Below are positions 45,538 through 61,036 of a stretch of 64,000 nucleotides of DNA, in pieces. The stretch's first letter is position 1; the number at the start of each line of letters is the position of its first letter. Made by a program: the position numbers and the translations under genes. The notes under the pieces were generated by a model, which had not been told where the DNA came from, did not search any database, and was given only the letters and a program-made list of their open reading frames with translations. The stretch is taken from NCBI GenBank assembly GCA_029204225.1, contig CM055095.1, forward strand, positions 53,387,476 through 53,451,475, given 5' to 3'. This DNA comes from Diphasiastrum complanatum. Taxonomy: Eukaryota; Streptophyta; Lycopodiopsida; Lycopodiales; Lycopodiaceae.

Positions 45538-46780
45538 TAGGCTACACAATTTTTTTGGCATTCGTTGACAATACGTCAAGCCATCTAATAATTGTTGTAA
45601 CATAAAATCCTCTATTCTGAAGATCTTCAATATGGCCATCTGCCATACTCTTTACATACTTACATTTATGTCAGATCCTTAGTACTGGCATACTTTCATA
45701 TAGGCTTTTCCTCATTGCCTACATAGCTTTTCACCAGATTGGTGAAGAAGTTAGAATTTCGTATCATGAGGCTGAATACGGCTGTTTTTTGCTTAGTTAC
45801 CATCATATTCAGAGACAATTTTGACTCAGTTACTGCGAAATTGTATTTAACAATGAGTTCAAGAAAGCATAAACAGTTTCAATATTTCCATGGTGCCTAG
45901 TCATAAGTCCTTGATTTTTGATTGATGCTTATTTTGAAAGAGTTTGAACTGATGCATGTATGTTTTTTCTAAGCTTTACCTAAAGACATCACTGACTTCT
46001 CAATTTGAATTTGTGAATTCATATATATTTCAATCTCACAAATTGATATGGTTAATTTGAGCATGATGCTTGATATAAGCCCGTATCGATAATGATTTTG
46101 AAGTTGCATCGTGACATAAACACGAACGAAAACCTGACAACATCAGAACATTAAGTTGATAGAAGGGCTTACTACTTGCTAAGTAACATTTGATATAATA
46201 GAAACCACAGAAAATCTCTGATTGCAATCTTGGCGTTAAAAAAACTGAGTCATTTTTTAGATTGTGCTCTCCTCCCGCATGTGGTGGCTCATTGCCAATT
46301 GTGACATCACAACGCTTGTTTGAATGTATGAAAACTGTCAATGATATACAATTCCTGATGTTCTTAAGGGACTTTGATCACCTCGCATATGTGCCCTTTC
46401 AACGATAATCCCTTTTCATTCTATCTGGATTGTCGTGACTGGCCTTGAATTGTTGCTTGTGGATCTTCCTCTTCGAAAATATGTTCTTCTTCATACTCTT
46501 CTGGAACTTGGACATCGAACTGCTTCGGAGACACTACCACAGGAGCGACTCTGATAATGTTGGGTACCTGATCTGCTTGATTTGCTTGTTGGCCTGACTG
46601 AAATCCACATTTTGGTGTTGCATTCTTTCTGAAGTCCATGTCAAGAAGAGTATGAAGAAGAAGATATTTGGTGTGTCCCGAAGCAGATCAGGTGTGTGTA
46701 ATTGGGCTCACCTACCCAATTTAATTCTTTCTGATCTCACAGGTTGATGAAATTGTGAGATACATAAAGCAATCAATTAT
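45538..46780. other. 3' flank of helicase gene; short unknown ORF
   Basis: Contains the helicase 3' UTR. A 72-residue minus-strand frame (46421-46639) with an acidic QVPEEYEEEHIFEEEDP stretch matches nothing I know. It has no splice or promoter support and may be a scrap of a transposon linker. Confidence 0.3.
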
Positions 46781-46781
46781 C

Positions 46782-47180
46782 TATCAAACAAGCTGAACTA
46801 ATATATCACATTTGTGAATTTTTTTGGTAAATGCATGCGGACACAAGAGGGTAGTATAAAGATATGAGACTAGTCAAAGGCTGGAAGTTTGGGCTCTTTT
46901 CACGCCTACAAGGCTCTTATGATATTCAAATTAACATTAGTCAGGAAAGCTTGTGAAAGTCAGTCAAGGAGAGAAATTATTTATCAAACAAATATACTCG
47001 ACTAGTGTAAAAAATTTGGTGTTTCTTTGTAAGTGCTTGGGAACACGAGTGTGGTGTAAAGATATGAGGCTAGTCAAAGGCTGAAAGTTTGAGCTGTTTC
47101 ATGCCTACGAGGATCTTATGATATTCAATTTAACATTAATCAAGGAAGCTTGTGAAAGTCAATCAAGAAAGAGATCACTC
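46782..47180. repeat. ~200-bp imperfect tandem duplication
   Basis: Copy 1 from about 46782 and copy 2 from about 46981 share TATCAAACAA, AAGATATGAG.CTAGTCAAAGG, TCTTATGATATTCAA and GGAAGCTTGTGAAAGTCA in the same order. Confidence 0.85.
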
Positions 47181-47224
47181 TCACACTTGAAAAGGTTATA
47201 AATTATTGCTTATGTACGTACAAT

Positions 47225-47445
47225 CAGTGTTCGGGAAACCTTTTCGAGGTTTCTCTCCAAAAATCGATATGTGAAAAAGTTCTTCGGCCTCTATTTGGGT
47301 GACAAGCTCTTACTAGCCGAGTTTTCCCTATAAAACCCAAGATTTATGACAAATAAAAAAAAATTTGTACAATTTTTGCCATGTCGGTTTTTGGGAAAAG
47401 ATGCCGGTTCCATTCTTGGACTATGCCGGCTTTCCCCGAACACTG
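47225..47445. mobile_element. hAT-type MITE
   Basis: 221 bp with terminal inverted repeats CAGTGTTCGGGAAACC and, inverted, CAGTGTTCGGGGAAAGCC. Flanked by 8-bp direct repeats CGTACAAT (47217-47224) and CGTACAAG (47446-47453), seven of eight matching. An 8-bp duplication with CAGTG ends fits the hAT superfamily. No transposase; non-autonomous. Confidence 0.85.
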
Positions 47446-47453
47446 CGTACAAG

Positions 47454-47830
47454 TTCCTTTGTTTATTGGCTCACATATCTTAGTTGTCTCTTTCCTTTAC
47501 TAGTTTAGATGATATCTAATTGGGGGGTTCCGAGCCATGACCTTTTTTATTAGATCCATCTAAGTATTAGTTATCTACTTCCATGGCATTGCGTATAAGG
47601 AATTTTTGGAACTATGGTTTTGTTGGCATTATCGAGAGACTTTATGGCAATTAGTTTGGGCTATGTAGGATGGAGATTATTGTCCAAGACAGTCGATCAG
47701 ATCTTCAACATTAGAGAGCTTCCATTCAATGATCTTTAGATTTGTTAGTATATTTGAAAAATCTGCCGAAGTTAATGAGATCGATGTTAAGTTTACCTTT
47801 GTGCTCACTAACAAGGATTAGATTATTAAA
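47454..47830. other. unassigned intergenic sequence
   Basis: May include the rest of the minus-strand LTR that begins at 48284; its 3' end could not be fixed. Confidence 0.3.
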
Positions 47831-47834
47831 CCGG

Positions 47835-48284
47835 CCTGTCACGTGTGGGAATGCCACATCACTTTCAGATCCACCAATCAATGCTAGATAAGCACCCACC
47901 TCTTTGATTCCTAGAGTGATGCCATTGCCTCACCTTGATTTTCCTTGATTTGAGGGAATTTTTTTAACTTCTAAGAACTTACATAATCAATTCCTACTGA
48001 TATTTTCTAGATATGTACACACGTGGGAACATCCTCTCACACGTGGGAAATCACCATTATTCACATGGGTATGCTTGATCAACTAGTAATAGATTGCCAA
48101 ATGGCAATTTTCAACTTGACTAGCTTTTCACTAGTTCACACATGTAAATCAAGATTTTTCCTATCTAATCAAATTGAATGCATATAGGCCTAACATTCAC
48201 ATGTGGGAACATGCTCCACATGTGTGGGATTAAGTTATACACATAACATCATAGAGCAAAGCTAGGATTTTGACAATTTTAGCA
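47835..48284 (-). repeat. LTR with CACGTG motifs, minus orientation
   Basis: Read on the minus strand it starts TGCTAAAATTGTCAAAA, is preceded by a purine tract (GAAGGAGA), and is homologous to the LTR at 62429 onwards: shared CACATGTGGAG.-TGTTCCCACATGTGAA, ATTGGTGGATC and CACACGTG-containing blocks. CACGTG is at 47840, 48020 and 48040. The lower boundary is uncertain. Being preceded by a purine tract it is a 3' LTR whose element is otherwise mostly lost. Confidence 0.7.
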
Positions 48285-48600
48285 TCTCCTTCATGCAATA
48301 GTTCTTGTTGGTAGCATGCTTGAGTAAAAGTTTAGGTCTCTTGAAATAGAGTGAAGGAGTCTAGATTGAAGTAGTAGCACAACTATTGTGTTACTGATTG
48401 ATGTGTTGGTATAGTGACAATCGATTGTGTAGTAGAATCATTGTGGTATGTGCTTAGGGTTTAGTTTACTTGATATGAATGCATGACGTCTTTTATGGTA
48501 ATATAACTAGTGAGGTGTGAAAACCATTTCCAATTCTCCTCATTGGATCTTCCCTGCCACTGTACTACATGACACCCTAAGTATCTTTTGTGGTTAACCA
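48285..48600. other. unassigned sequence beside the LTR
   Basis: Between the purine tract and the copia gag scrap; no coding domain seen. Confidence 0.3.
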
Positions 48601-48609
48601 TTGATTAGG

Positions 48610-49065
48610 AAAAATCATCGAAGGAATCTTCTTACAAAAGCATCAAGCTATTTGGGATGTAAAATAGTTAAGAATCTTAAAAGTGATATCTATGAAGGAT
48701 CAATTGTCACCAAGATAATTCACAATTTGCCCTAAAGCTATAGGCAGATCATTGTAGCATGGAAAATGTTCCTAATGCTCAAAAAATGATTGAGAATCTT
48801 ACAACCGTGATTCATCAAAGAAGAAATTCTTAGGAAGATGTGTGAGAATGAAGAATAGTTGGATCATATATATTTTTCAAAAGAAAGATAAAACAAAGTT
48901 TTCCACAAGTCTAAGTAGCATGCAAAGGACTCCTTGAGAGACATTCGAAAATCAAATTTTAAATAAAATCAGGCTTTAATTGATTTTGAAAGGTTGACGA
49001 AGAACGCTAAGTGTGCCTATTACAGGAGATTGGCCACTAGATTCAAGAGTGCAAAAGGAAAAAAA
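48610..49065 (+). pseudogene. Ty1/copia gag fragment
   Basis: Frameshifted translation gives HQAIWDV, ILNSLKSD-like, IIHNLP.SYRQIIVAWKM, TTVIHQRRNS/LIKEE-like and a zinc-knuckle relic near 49010. It matches the copia Gag order of the UBN2 type (leucine-rich 'L..LP..Y..F..A', then 'LT..LI.EE'). Badly decayed. Confidence 0.6.
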
Positions 49066-49099
49066 AAAAAAAACGAGATGAAGTAATCAAGCCAACACT

Positions 49100-49330
49100 G
49101 CATCCAATGGGACCGTTGCTTTCACATTCGAAATGATTTCATGAATATGTCTGCAACCATTTCCGACATTCTGCAGTACGTTATGCTCACCTCCTTGTTG
49201 AGAACCTTGCCCTTGATGTAGTGATATCTAATTTCAATGTGCTTACTCTTAGAGTGAAATCTAGGACTGGCCGATAAGGTAATAGCACTCTGATTATCAT
49301 AGAATAAAATTGTAGGGCTAAACTGATGTA
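49100..49330 (-). pseudogene. Ty1/copia RNase H fragment
   Basis: The minus strand encodes ILFYDNQSAITLSASPRFHS, KSKHIEIRYHYIKGKVLNKE and a MVADIFMKS end. This is the C-terminus of copia RNase H. It is oriented opposite to the adjacent gag scrap but the same way as the LTR at 47835-48284. Confidence 0.8.
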
Positions 49331-49339
49331 GATTAACGT

Positions 49340-50190
49340 CTCAAGAATTACTAGAAGTTTGGTATGTTGATGGTGGAGCATAAAGCACATTGTCTGCATG
49401 CACAAGCAATGGCCAACACAAAAGGATGACTTTCTATATAGATTTACAAAATTCTATTATATGTGAAATTGGATGGATGTTCTATGATCTTTCAAAATTA
49501 AAATATGTAGATTTGTTTTGAAAGCTTTTCAAGTAGAGATCTTTAGCACATAGTCATACAAACTATCATTTGATCAAGTAACATGCTAAGCCACAAGGTA
49601 AAACTCAATGGGCAAGTTGTGAAAACCCATAGAATTTTGTCACTTCGATGAAAATTGTTGGCAAATTTGTTTCTTGACTCTTGTTGCATGCATGTCATCT
49701 ATGGGTTGGCTTAACTTGAAAGCCCATGGACTACATGGACATAATGCCCTATATGTTCCAAAGCCTATGGGCGTTATGGGCATAATGTCCTTAATGCTCC
49801 AAAGGCCATGGCTTCTATGTGTAAACAAAAAAGGACAAGTACGCCATATAATGATGCTCTAAAAAATGCATTATATATGTTTTGCCAAGTTTTTATGTTG
49901 TCATGCATTGAAAGTAAACATACTTGTTCGCTCATGAGCCCACATTATTTTTGAGACACCTTATTGGGGAAGGAGACCCAAAGAGACACGAGTGACTCAA
50001 AAATATTCATTGTAGATACACATACTTATGAATAGGGGCCCAAGTCTCAATACATCAACCTCAACGGGCAAGCGGAGAGCATGATGCCCTCAAAATATAA
50101 ACAATAGCCATGGAAGGTGGTCTTCGGACTTGGTCTTTGGACCTTCAGCGATGCCAAATTAGGGCAACCTTCAAACTTCATCCAAGCAAG
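49340..50190. other. intergenic sequence with small repeats
   Basis: No gene. Contains a ~41-bp tandem repeat at 49722-49820 (GCCYATGG...CATAATG.CC...TCCAAA, two full copies and part of a third) and, from about 50100, dispersed AACCTTCAAAC motifs. Confidence 0.55.
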
Positions 50191-50191
50191 C

Positions 50192-50275
50192 CATGAAGGA
50201 CAACCTTCAAACTTATAGTCTACGTAACAATTGCATGAAGGACAACCTTCAAACTTATAGTCTACGTAACAATTG
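50192..50275. repeat. 42-bp perfect tandem duplication
   Basis: Two identical adjacent copies beginning CATGAAGGACAACCTTCAAA. Surrounded by diverged copies of the core CAACCTTCAAACTT (50164-50440). Confidence 0.92.
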
Positions 50276-50990
50276 ACCCCCAAAGGTATACTTTAAATTT
50301 TGTCCACGAAGCAAGAGGCACCAATAAGGTGGCCTTCAAACTTTTCCAAACAACAACAATGCCTTGTAGGGTGGTCTTCAATCTCTCTTGAAACTTCCAA
50401 CGTCCCTTGAAGCCTAAGGAAAACCTTCAAACTTTTAGTCCAAGTTGAAGGCCTCTGAAGGAGCAACGTGCCTTAATTGTCACCCTAATACGACAATGGT
50501 GGAACCTTGGTGGATGGTGAAGATTTGTTGCTTTCACCCACCAAGCCTCCACCCACAACCATGACCATCATGCATTCCCAATTGCCAATTCGTTCCTACC
50601 ATGTGAAGCCATGGTTGATCGATTATGACAAGTGAAGTGAGCATTGATCTTCAACACTCTCAAGTTCAAGGCAATGTGATTGTGACATCGGTGCAAGGGG
50701 ATGATTCTCGCTCCGTATATGAGATCTGGGTGGACTTCTCAAAAAACACTCATAAGCACCTCTTTGTGAGTTTGGAGTTTTGCACGTCAGTGCGACACAC
50801 TCCAGTTTGTTTGTCCCTACAAAGCACAAATACTAACTTACTATAGTATGCTGCATCTACACATGGCAAATCTTGACTAGCTCCAATTTAAAGTGTTGTA
50901 CAATGTTCATGTCCCTTATAATATTGCAAGCTTAATCCAAAAAACGTGGATAAGAGCTTGGCTTGTGAGTTTGCCCGCAACCACAACGTG
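50276..50990. other. intergenic sequence upstream of the dehydrogenase gene
   Basis: Diverged AACCTTCAAAC-type repeats to about 50440, then unique sequence; no gene supported. Confidence 0.4.
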
Positions 50991-50992
50991 TT

Positions 50993-51154
50993 GGATTAGG
51001 AGGACAATCAAGATGCGTTGCTTTGGATTATGGTGACAATCAGGATGTGTTGCTCTTTGGATTAGGAGGACAATCAAGATGCGTTGCTCTGGATTAGGGT
51101 GACAATCAGGATGTGTTGCTCTGGATTAGGGTGACAATCTGGACGTGTTGCTCT
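50993..51154. repeat. 32-bp minisatellite, five units
   Basis: Units start at 50993, 51025, 51059, 51091 and 51123, with consensus GGATTAGGRKGACAATCARG followed by ATGYGTTGCTCT. Units 1 and 3 share GGAGGACAATCAAGATGC; units 2, 4 and 5 share GGTGACAATC. Interleaved types suggest duplication of a two-unit block. Confidence 0.93.
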
Positions 51155-51500
51155 CTCATAGTGTGGGAAACTTTGGGTCCTCATAAACCTCCTTAAACCC
51201 AGGCCTTTTAATGGTTAGGTGTGAACCACGAAGTAGCTTCATAAAAGCTTAGAGGGAATTTCGTCTGGAAACTAATGCGCAATTGGCTCCACTCCTGGGA
51301 TTTGTTCTCATCTACCAAAAAATCCACTTGGCAGGCTGAACCCCTTTCACACTGGAGAGAAAAACCTACAACGGGATATTATGTGCTCTTGTTCGAGAGA
51401 GCAAGGGCGTGCCTGATCGAGCGAGAGACGAGACGAGACGAGACGAGACGAGGGAGAGTGCTGCTTTCTGCTGTGAAGGATCTGCGCAGAAGGAGGAGCC
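51155..51500 (+). promoter_or_regulatory. promoter and 5' UTR of malate dehydrogenase gene
   Basis: Contains a (GAGAC)5 tract at 51425-51449 in the probable 5' UTR, 50 bases before the start codon. No clear TATA box recognised. The minisatellite ends 346 bp upstream of the ATG. Confidence 0.5.
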
Positions 51501-54830
<3,330 letters not shown>

Positions 54831-56030
54831 GGGCAGCTTCTGGTCTTTGTATCTGTATTTGATGTGCTAGTTGTACCATGGATGCAACCTGCATGACTAG
54901 TTCTTTGCTATCACTTTGATTTAAGTCTTATAATAGAATAGTCAGATAATTTATTTGTTGCACTTTTTGTTAAACCTCTGAAACCCGAGGGGGTGTTCAA
55001 TAATTCTCACTCATCAGAAAGAATCTAGAAGTCTCAACCATCGGTATTGATATGCTTCAAATGCATTGGTGCTTTCGACCTGGATGGATTGTTGTCACAA
55101 CTTTCACAAAGCTTCACATGAAAATTGCGTGATCCAAACATGAATAGTTACAATTCATTGCCTTCACGGGTGGTGTTTAATTTGTACCTGGAGAGAATGT
55201 CTAAGAGAATCCTTAGTAGATAGTAGGCAGTTATGAAAACAATGGGGACTTCGATTTGCACATGGACCTCTACATTGACTTTGATTCTTTCACTCTACAT
55301 GCCTTATGAGGAAGATTAAGAATTGAGAGGACAAAAGTCTTGCCCTGGTTTTGACGTTTGAACTGGAAAATTTTCAGAGGAAATGAAAGCTTATCTAAAG
55401 AACTAGCTTCTGGATGTGAGATTGATCACAAACCTCATATTATCGGTAACAAATAGTGGTAGCATATATTCACCACATTGATTAAAGTCAATTGAACAAT
55501 CTTTTATTATTTCTTATTGATCTTTTATGTCTTCTGAGTTATTTGACAGCATTTGTCAATTTTGTTCCTTCGTCCATTTCTGAGGAAATTATACTCTTCA
55601 GGGGAGTACCATTCCCCATTTTAAGCTTTGTTGCAATAGCGATATTGTGAAAATTTAGCTAAAAGCTGAGGTGTCACTCCTAGGTGGGTTTGAGCATTTT
55701 TTTTTTCTTCTAAGCTTTTGAATTACAAGCTTTGTTCTTATTTTGATTTGTCAACAATTTGAATTTGAATTTTTTGCACAAGGCAAAGCTTGTGATATAT
55801 CAAATCACCTTGTTTTGTATCGAAAGTGGTATACCAAGAATTAGACATGTTTGAGTGTCTCGAAGTCCCTTGAGAGCTTGGAACACACAAGCCACAACTT
55901 CCTCTTGATTCATTAAAAAATTCTCTCCTTCATCGATTAAATTTCAAGCTCCTTACAAACCAAACACTTTTAAGCTTAGTTCTACTTGATTTTTGGTGGT
56001 TCCCACTTTTGTGTTGATTACTTAAGATCC
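54831..56030. other. 3' flank of malate dehydrogenase and intergenic sequence
   Basis: 3' UTR then AT-rich DNA without recognised genes or repeats. Confidence 0.4.
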
Positions 56031-56035
56031 CATAT

Positions 56036-56440
56036 ATGGCTCCAAGAATTGAAATGGCTATCAAAGTTGCCAACATGGAGGCCAAGCTTGGGGAATTCGT
56101 AAACATCATCAGTGGGAGGCTTCAACACATGGAGAATCAATCCAATTATGTTAGAACTAAATTGCAACCTCTAAGAACTTCCTCTTCAACTTATTCAAGA
56201 TTAGCTACATATACTTTAACTCTAGAAACAGTCACAATACTTAAGAAGAAGCCTCTAGTGCTCAATTCACAATGACATACTGGCAAAGGGTTAGGTTCAG
56301 CCAAGGCTTTTGATATATTTTCATCTAGAAATGCAAAACTAGTGATAATTGTGCTTTTTTTGGCTCGATTTTTGGATAGGTTTGTGATTGAAGATGTCAA
56401 GGTCAACCTGAATTCAAAGGGTTTTATTTGTTAGGCATTT
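56036..56440 (+). pseudogene. possible retroelement gag N-terminus
   Basis: A 79-residue frame (MAPRIEMAIKVANMEAKLGE, then FVNIISGRLQHMENQ) resembles the coiled start of some plant retroelement Gag proteins. No zinc knuckle follows. Weak. Confidence 0.3.
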
Positions 56441-56904
56441 GTGTGATCTAAAGTGCTTTTGGTCCAATATAGGTGGATTCACCCTTGTGAAATTGAGATT
56501 TTGGATCTAGAAGATTGATCAAGCTCAAGATCATCTTAGATCTTGTTGAGAAATCAAAGTGTGATACTTCTCAGGTCTCTAAGAGAGTGGGATAACTATT
56601 TGTAATCAAATTGTGTACAATCTATCTTGCTCTAGATTCTATCTCTTTCTTGTAGAAGATAGCATCAATGAGTGCTTATTTTTTGGATTCTAATGATAGA
56701 TTGAACTCTTCCAAATTATGTAATTTGGAAGTTAGGAATGGAAGGATATTGTGAATGGAGAGGAAGATGAGCCAATTCATCCACAAGAGGTAACTGAATA
56801 CAAGAAGAGTCGCAAGATTGCACTCCATTGTATTAAAATGGATGTTGCAAATGGAAGTAGGAGCATGTACCTCAGCCCAAGAGGGTTGAGAGACTCTTCA
56901 AAAG

Positions 56905-57480
56905 ATCTATGAGTCCAAGAACATCTCAAGATTGCTTTCCCTCAAGAATCAAGTTCTTGAATGCTTCCAAGGGAAGAGTGAGAGTGGACATCAATGAAGG
57001 TATGGGATCTATTCCCTTATGCTTAAGATCTTTCAAGAAGACTAAGATAGATGGTGTTATCTTCGTTCCTAGCATCACTAATAATTTGCTTATTGTTGGC
57101 CAACTTTTAGATCATGGTTTTATTGTGGGGTTCTCTACTAATGTATGCAACATCAAGAAAAGTGAGAAGATCATAGCAAGGAGAACAAGGTTTGGGAGGC
57201 TGTTAAAGCTTGATGCTTTTGTTGATCCTAACCAAATTGTGACATTTGATTTATGGCACAAGAGGCTTGGTCACATCAGCATCAAGTCTATGGAAGCCAT
57301 GTCCAAAGAGGAGGTTGCTCTCGGCCTTCCAAGATCTTTGGCAAAGGAGGAAAGGGTATGTAGGATTATAGCATACTATAGTTGGTTTCATTTCTCATTC
57401 TACTTGTTATGCTTATTGTGATCGTTATTTTAAGCAGGTTGATAAGATTTTGAAAAAAAAAATAGTACTAGAACTAAATT
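56905..57480 (+). pseudogene. Ty1/copia protease-end and pre-integrase fragment
   Basis: A 170-residue frame with GVIFVPSITNNLLIVGQLLD and FDLWHKRLGHISIKSMEAMS, the copia region just after protease and the GAG-pre-integrase motif (usual LWH.RLGH). The protease active site and integrase core are absent; the sequence degenerates after 57400. Confidence 0.8.
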
Positions 57481-57489
57481 TAGGTTTAT

Positions 57490-58627
<1,138 letters not shown>

Positions 58628-58804
58628 TGTTAAAATTGGCAAAAGCTAACTTGATCAACTCTTGTAAATACCATTATGACTAGTACATATCATCATTAGA
58701 CATGTGTGGAGCCTGTTCCCATGTGTGAAATAAATGCATTTATCATTTAGATGAGTCATGTAGGTTGTACATACCATTTCATTTGAGATCTAGTGGCTAA
58801 AATG
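58628..58804 (+). repeat. 5' LTR block of non-autonomous element
   Basis: About 95% like 62429-62604 by eye. Just past the block, CCACACGTGTGG is a 12-bp palindrome containing CACGTG at 58827. Confidence 0.8.
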
Positions 58805-59559
58805 TGGGCTGAAGGTGTACTTTCCACACGTGTGGGGCCGTACAGGACCTGTTTTGTACAGTAAAATTCAGTTTGGTGCATTTTGAGCTTCATACACCCA
58901 ATTTTGAGTCAATTTAGTGCATTTTTCAAGCTTTCACTTGCATTGTTTCTATTCCATTGATTTGTTCTTGGTTTAGATCAATCATATAGATGGATTAAAG
59001 CTTGTTTACAATACATTGAAGTTGATTCTCTGATTTTTTGAGTGTACATTGAAGTTGTGAGAGAAAGAGTGCTATAAACCAAAGATTAAGGAGTGATTTG
59101 CAAGGGGAATGATTGAAATCCATTATACCTTCATTCTAGATTTGTTCAAGAGTGAAAGGGCCGAGTCTAGAAGCATCTAAATGCTAGAAGACACTCTTGG
59201 ATCAGTCCTCCAAGTGAAATCTTAGTGAATTTCTGAAGCACAAACACTCATAAAGGCAAAATCTACCTATACAAGGTGATAAGAATTGTTGGCAAGTACT
59301 AGGAGAAAAATTTGAGATCCAAGTCACATTGTTCACCCCTACTCAAGTGTGTGAGTGTGTTTTTTTGGCTTGAATGAAAGTCATAAAGGTGAGTGAGGCA
59401 TATGTGTTGTGGTTGATCCAAAAATTTTAAGAGATCCTTCCTTTGTAGAGGGAAAGAACTAGTAACTCAATTCTTGACTTTGGTGGAAAAATTGTCTTCT
59501 TCATTGTGATCAAATCTTGCTAAGTGGCATTAGCTCTTTGTAAGCAAATATCTTAGTGA
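58805..59559. other. remaining LTR or leader sequence
   Basis: No primer-binding site or coding frame found. Confidence 0.35.
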
Positions 59560-60330
59560 AAGAGAAGTATCACATTTTTGAAAATTTGAATTTCATTCCA
59601 ACTCTAAAGAGGTAGAGTCATTGGTACTTGGTGGAGTCCAATAGGGGTGAATGAATTCAAATTTTTGAGCGAAATTTTGACATTATATGTATGAAACTCA
59701 AATAAGTTCTATTCAACTTTCTTTGTGAGAGTGTGAGGGTCAAGTTGTGATCCCATTGGGAGTCTAGAACAGGGAGGAGTCCATATTTGAGTGTTCATAC
59801 ATGATTGGGATCTTTGTGAATCTCTAGATGTCTAATTTTTAAGCTTGGTGAAAAATTATTGACATAGATTGTTATCAAACCATTTCATGTCCATTCAAAA
59901 TCTCAAGAGTGAGATTCTTTGGGTCAAGAGGGATTCTAAAAGGGGTGATTGGATCTGATCTTTGTGTGTTTGAATCAAGTATACATGTTTTTTTGGTGAA
60001 AATTAGTGGTTTAATTTGTTGTCAAATCAAATCAAATTCAAATCTCAAGAGTGAGATTATTTGGGTCAAGAGTGAGTCCAAAAGAAGTGACTAAGTTTGA
60101 TTTTTAAGTATTTGAAACAAAACCCATACTTTGTTCAAGAATCTCAAAAGTTGAGTGAACTAGTCAAGAGAAAAGGAAAATCTAGGTGTCAAATCTTTTC
60201 AAATCCATTCCAAGTCATTGGTATTTGTTGAGACCAATAGGGGTGTTTGGATCCGATTTTCATGATTTGATAGAGTACTTTTGTCTTAGTGATCAAAGCA
60301 AAGATTAGTTTCCAATTGACTAGGTTGAAA
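59560..60330 (+). repeat. degenerate ~145-bp leader array
   Basis: CAAA(A)TCTCAAGAGTGAGATT starts at 59896 and 60039. Diverged partners near 59590, 59740 and 60200 share the order: 'TTGGGTCAAGAG' or 'TTGGTACTTGGTGGAGTCC', then AATAGGGGTG-like, then a GATTTTTGA/TTTGAATC stretch. About five units. Confidence 0.7.
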
Positions 60331-60464
60331 GAGATATGATTCAAAATTTGTGGTCTAGATCTTGTGTAGATCCTTCTAGATTGTTGAATGTGTTCAAATC
60401 TAGTTTCTTGAGAGTCACAAATTACATTTTGAAAAGTCATATCACAAGGTTTTACTTCCTCATC

Positions 60465-61036
60465 ATGGCATCAATAGGTGGCAACCTATTGGAGGCAAGT
60501 AAGGATCCTAAATGCAACCTTTGCGGCAAGAGAGATCGTTTTGTCTCAAGATGCTACAAAATGAAGACCAATCCATCCAAGGAGAACCAAAGCAAGGGGG
60601 CCGAGGTGAAGGATGGAGCCTCAAGTTCAAAGTGCAAAGGCAAGAAGGACAAATCCAAGGAAAGGTGTTTCCTTTGTGGAAAGATGCATGAGGCTTGGAG
60701 CCTCACAAGGACTTACAGGATTTGTCTTCAAAAGTCCATCATCACACATTTCAAACCTTTTGAAGTTTTGCATTTGGAAGTGAGTTTTTTGGTTCAAGAT
60801 GCAAAGATAAATGTCACTTTCATTAATGTCACTTGGATTTATTTCATGTCCTTGGAAAGCATTTTCCTTAGAACTTTAGAAAAGTTCAAATTTATTGTTA
60901 TGATCCAAGAGAAACCAAGAAAGATTAAGGAGGAGCAATCACAAAATGAAAAAAGTTTCATTTATGGAAATCTTATGAAGAACTATTTTGCTTTGAAGAG
61001 ATTTTTGTATCTCAAAGGTGGATTAAGGCAATACTA
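60465..61036 (+). pseudogene. gag-like zinc-knuckle protein
   Basis: From the ATG at 60465 (MASIGGNLLEASKDPK) the frame shows CNLCGKRDRFVSRC (CCHC-like, His replaced by Phe/Val region), a Lys/Ser-rich stretch, then CFLCGKMHEAWS with the last Cys missing. The open frame extends further upstream to 60336. Two successive knuckles followed by a hydrophobic segment fit the end of a retroelement Gag leading towards protease. Superfamily not resolved. Confidence 0.55.

Noticed and set aside
46421-46639. 72-residue acidic ORF as a gene
   Set aside because: No splice sites, homology or conserved context.
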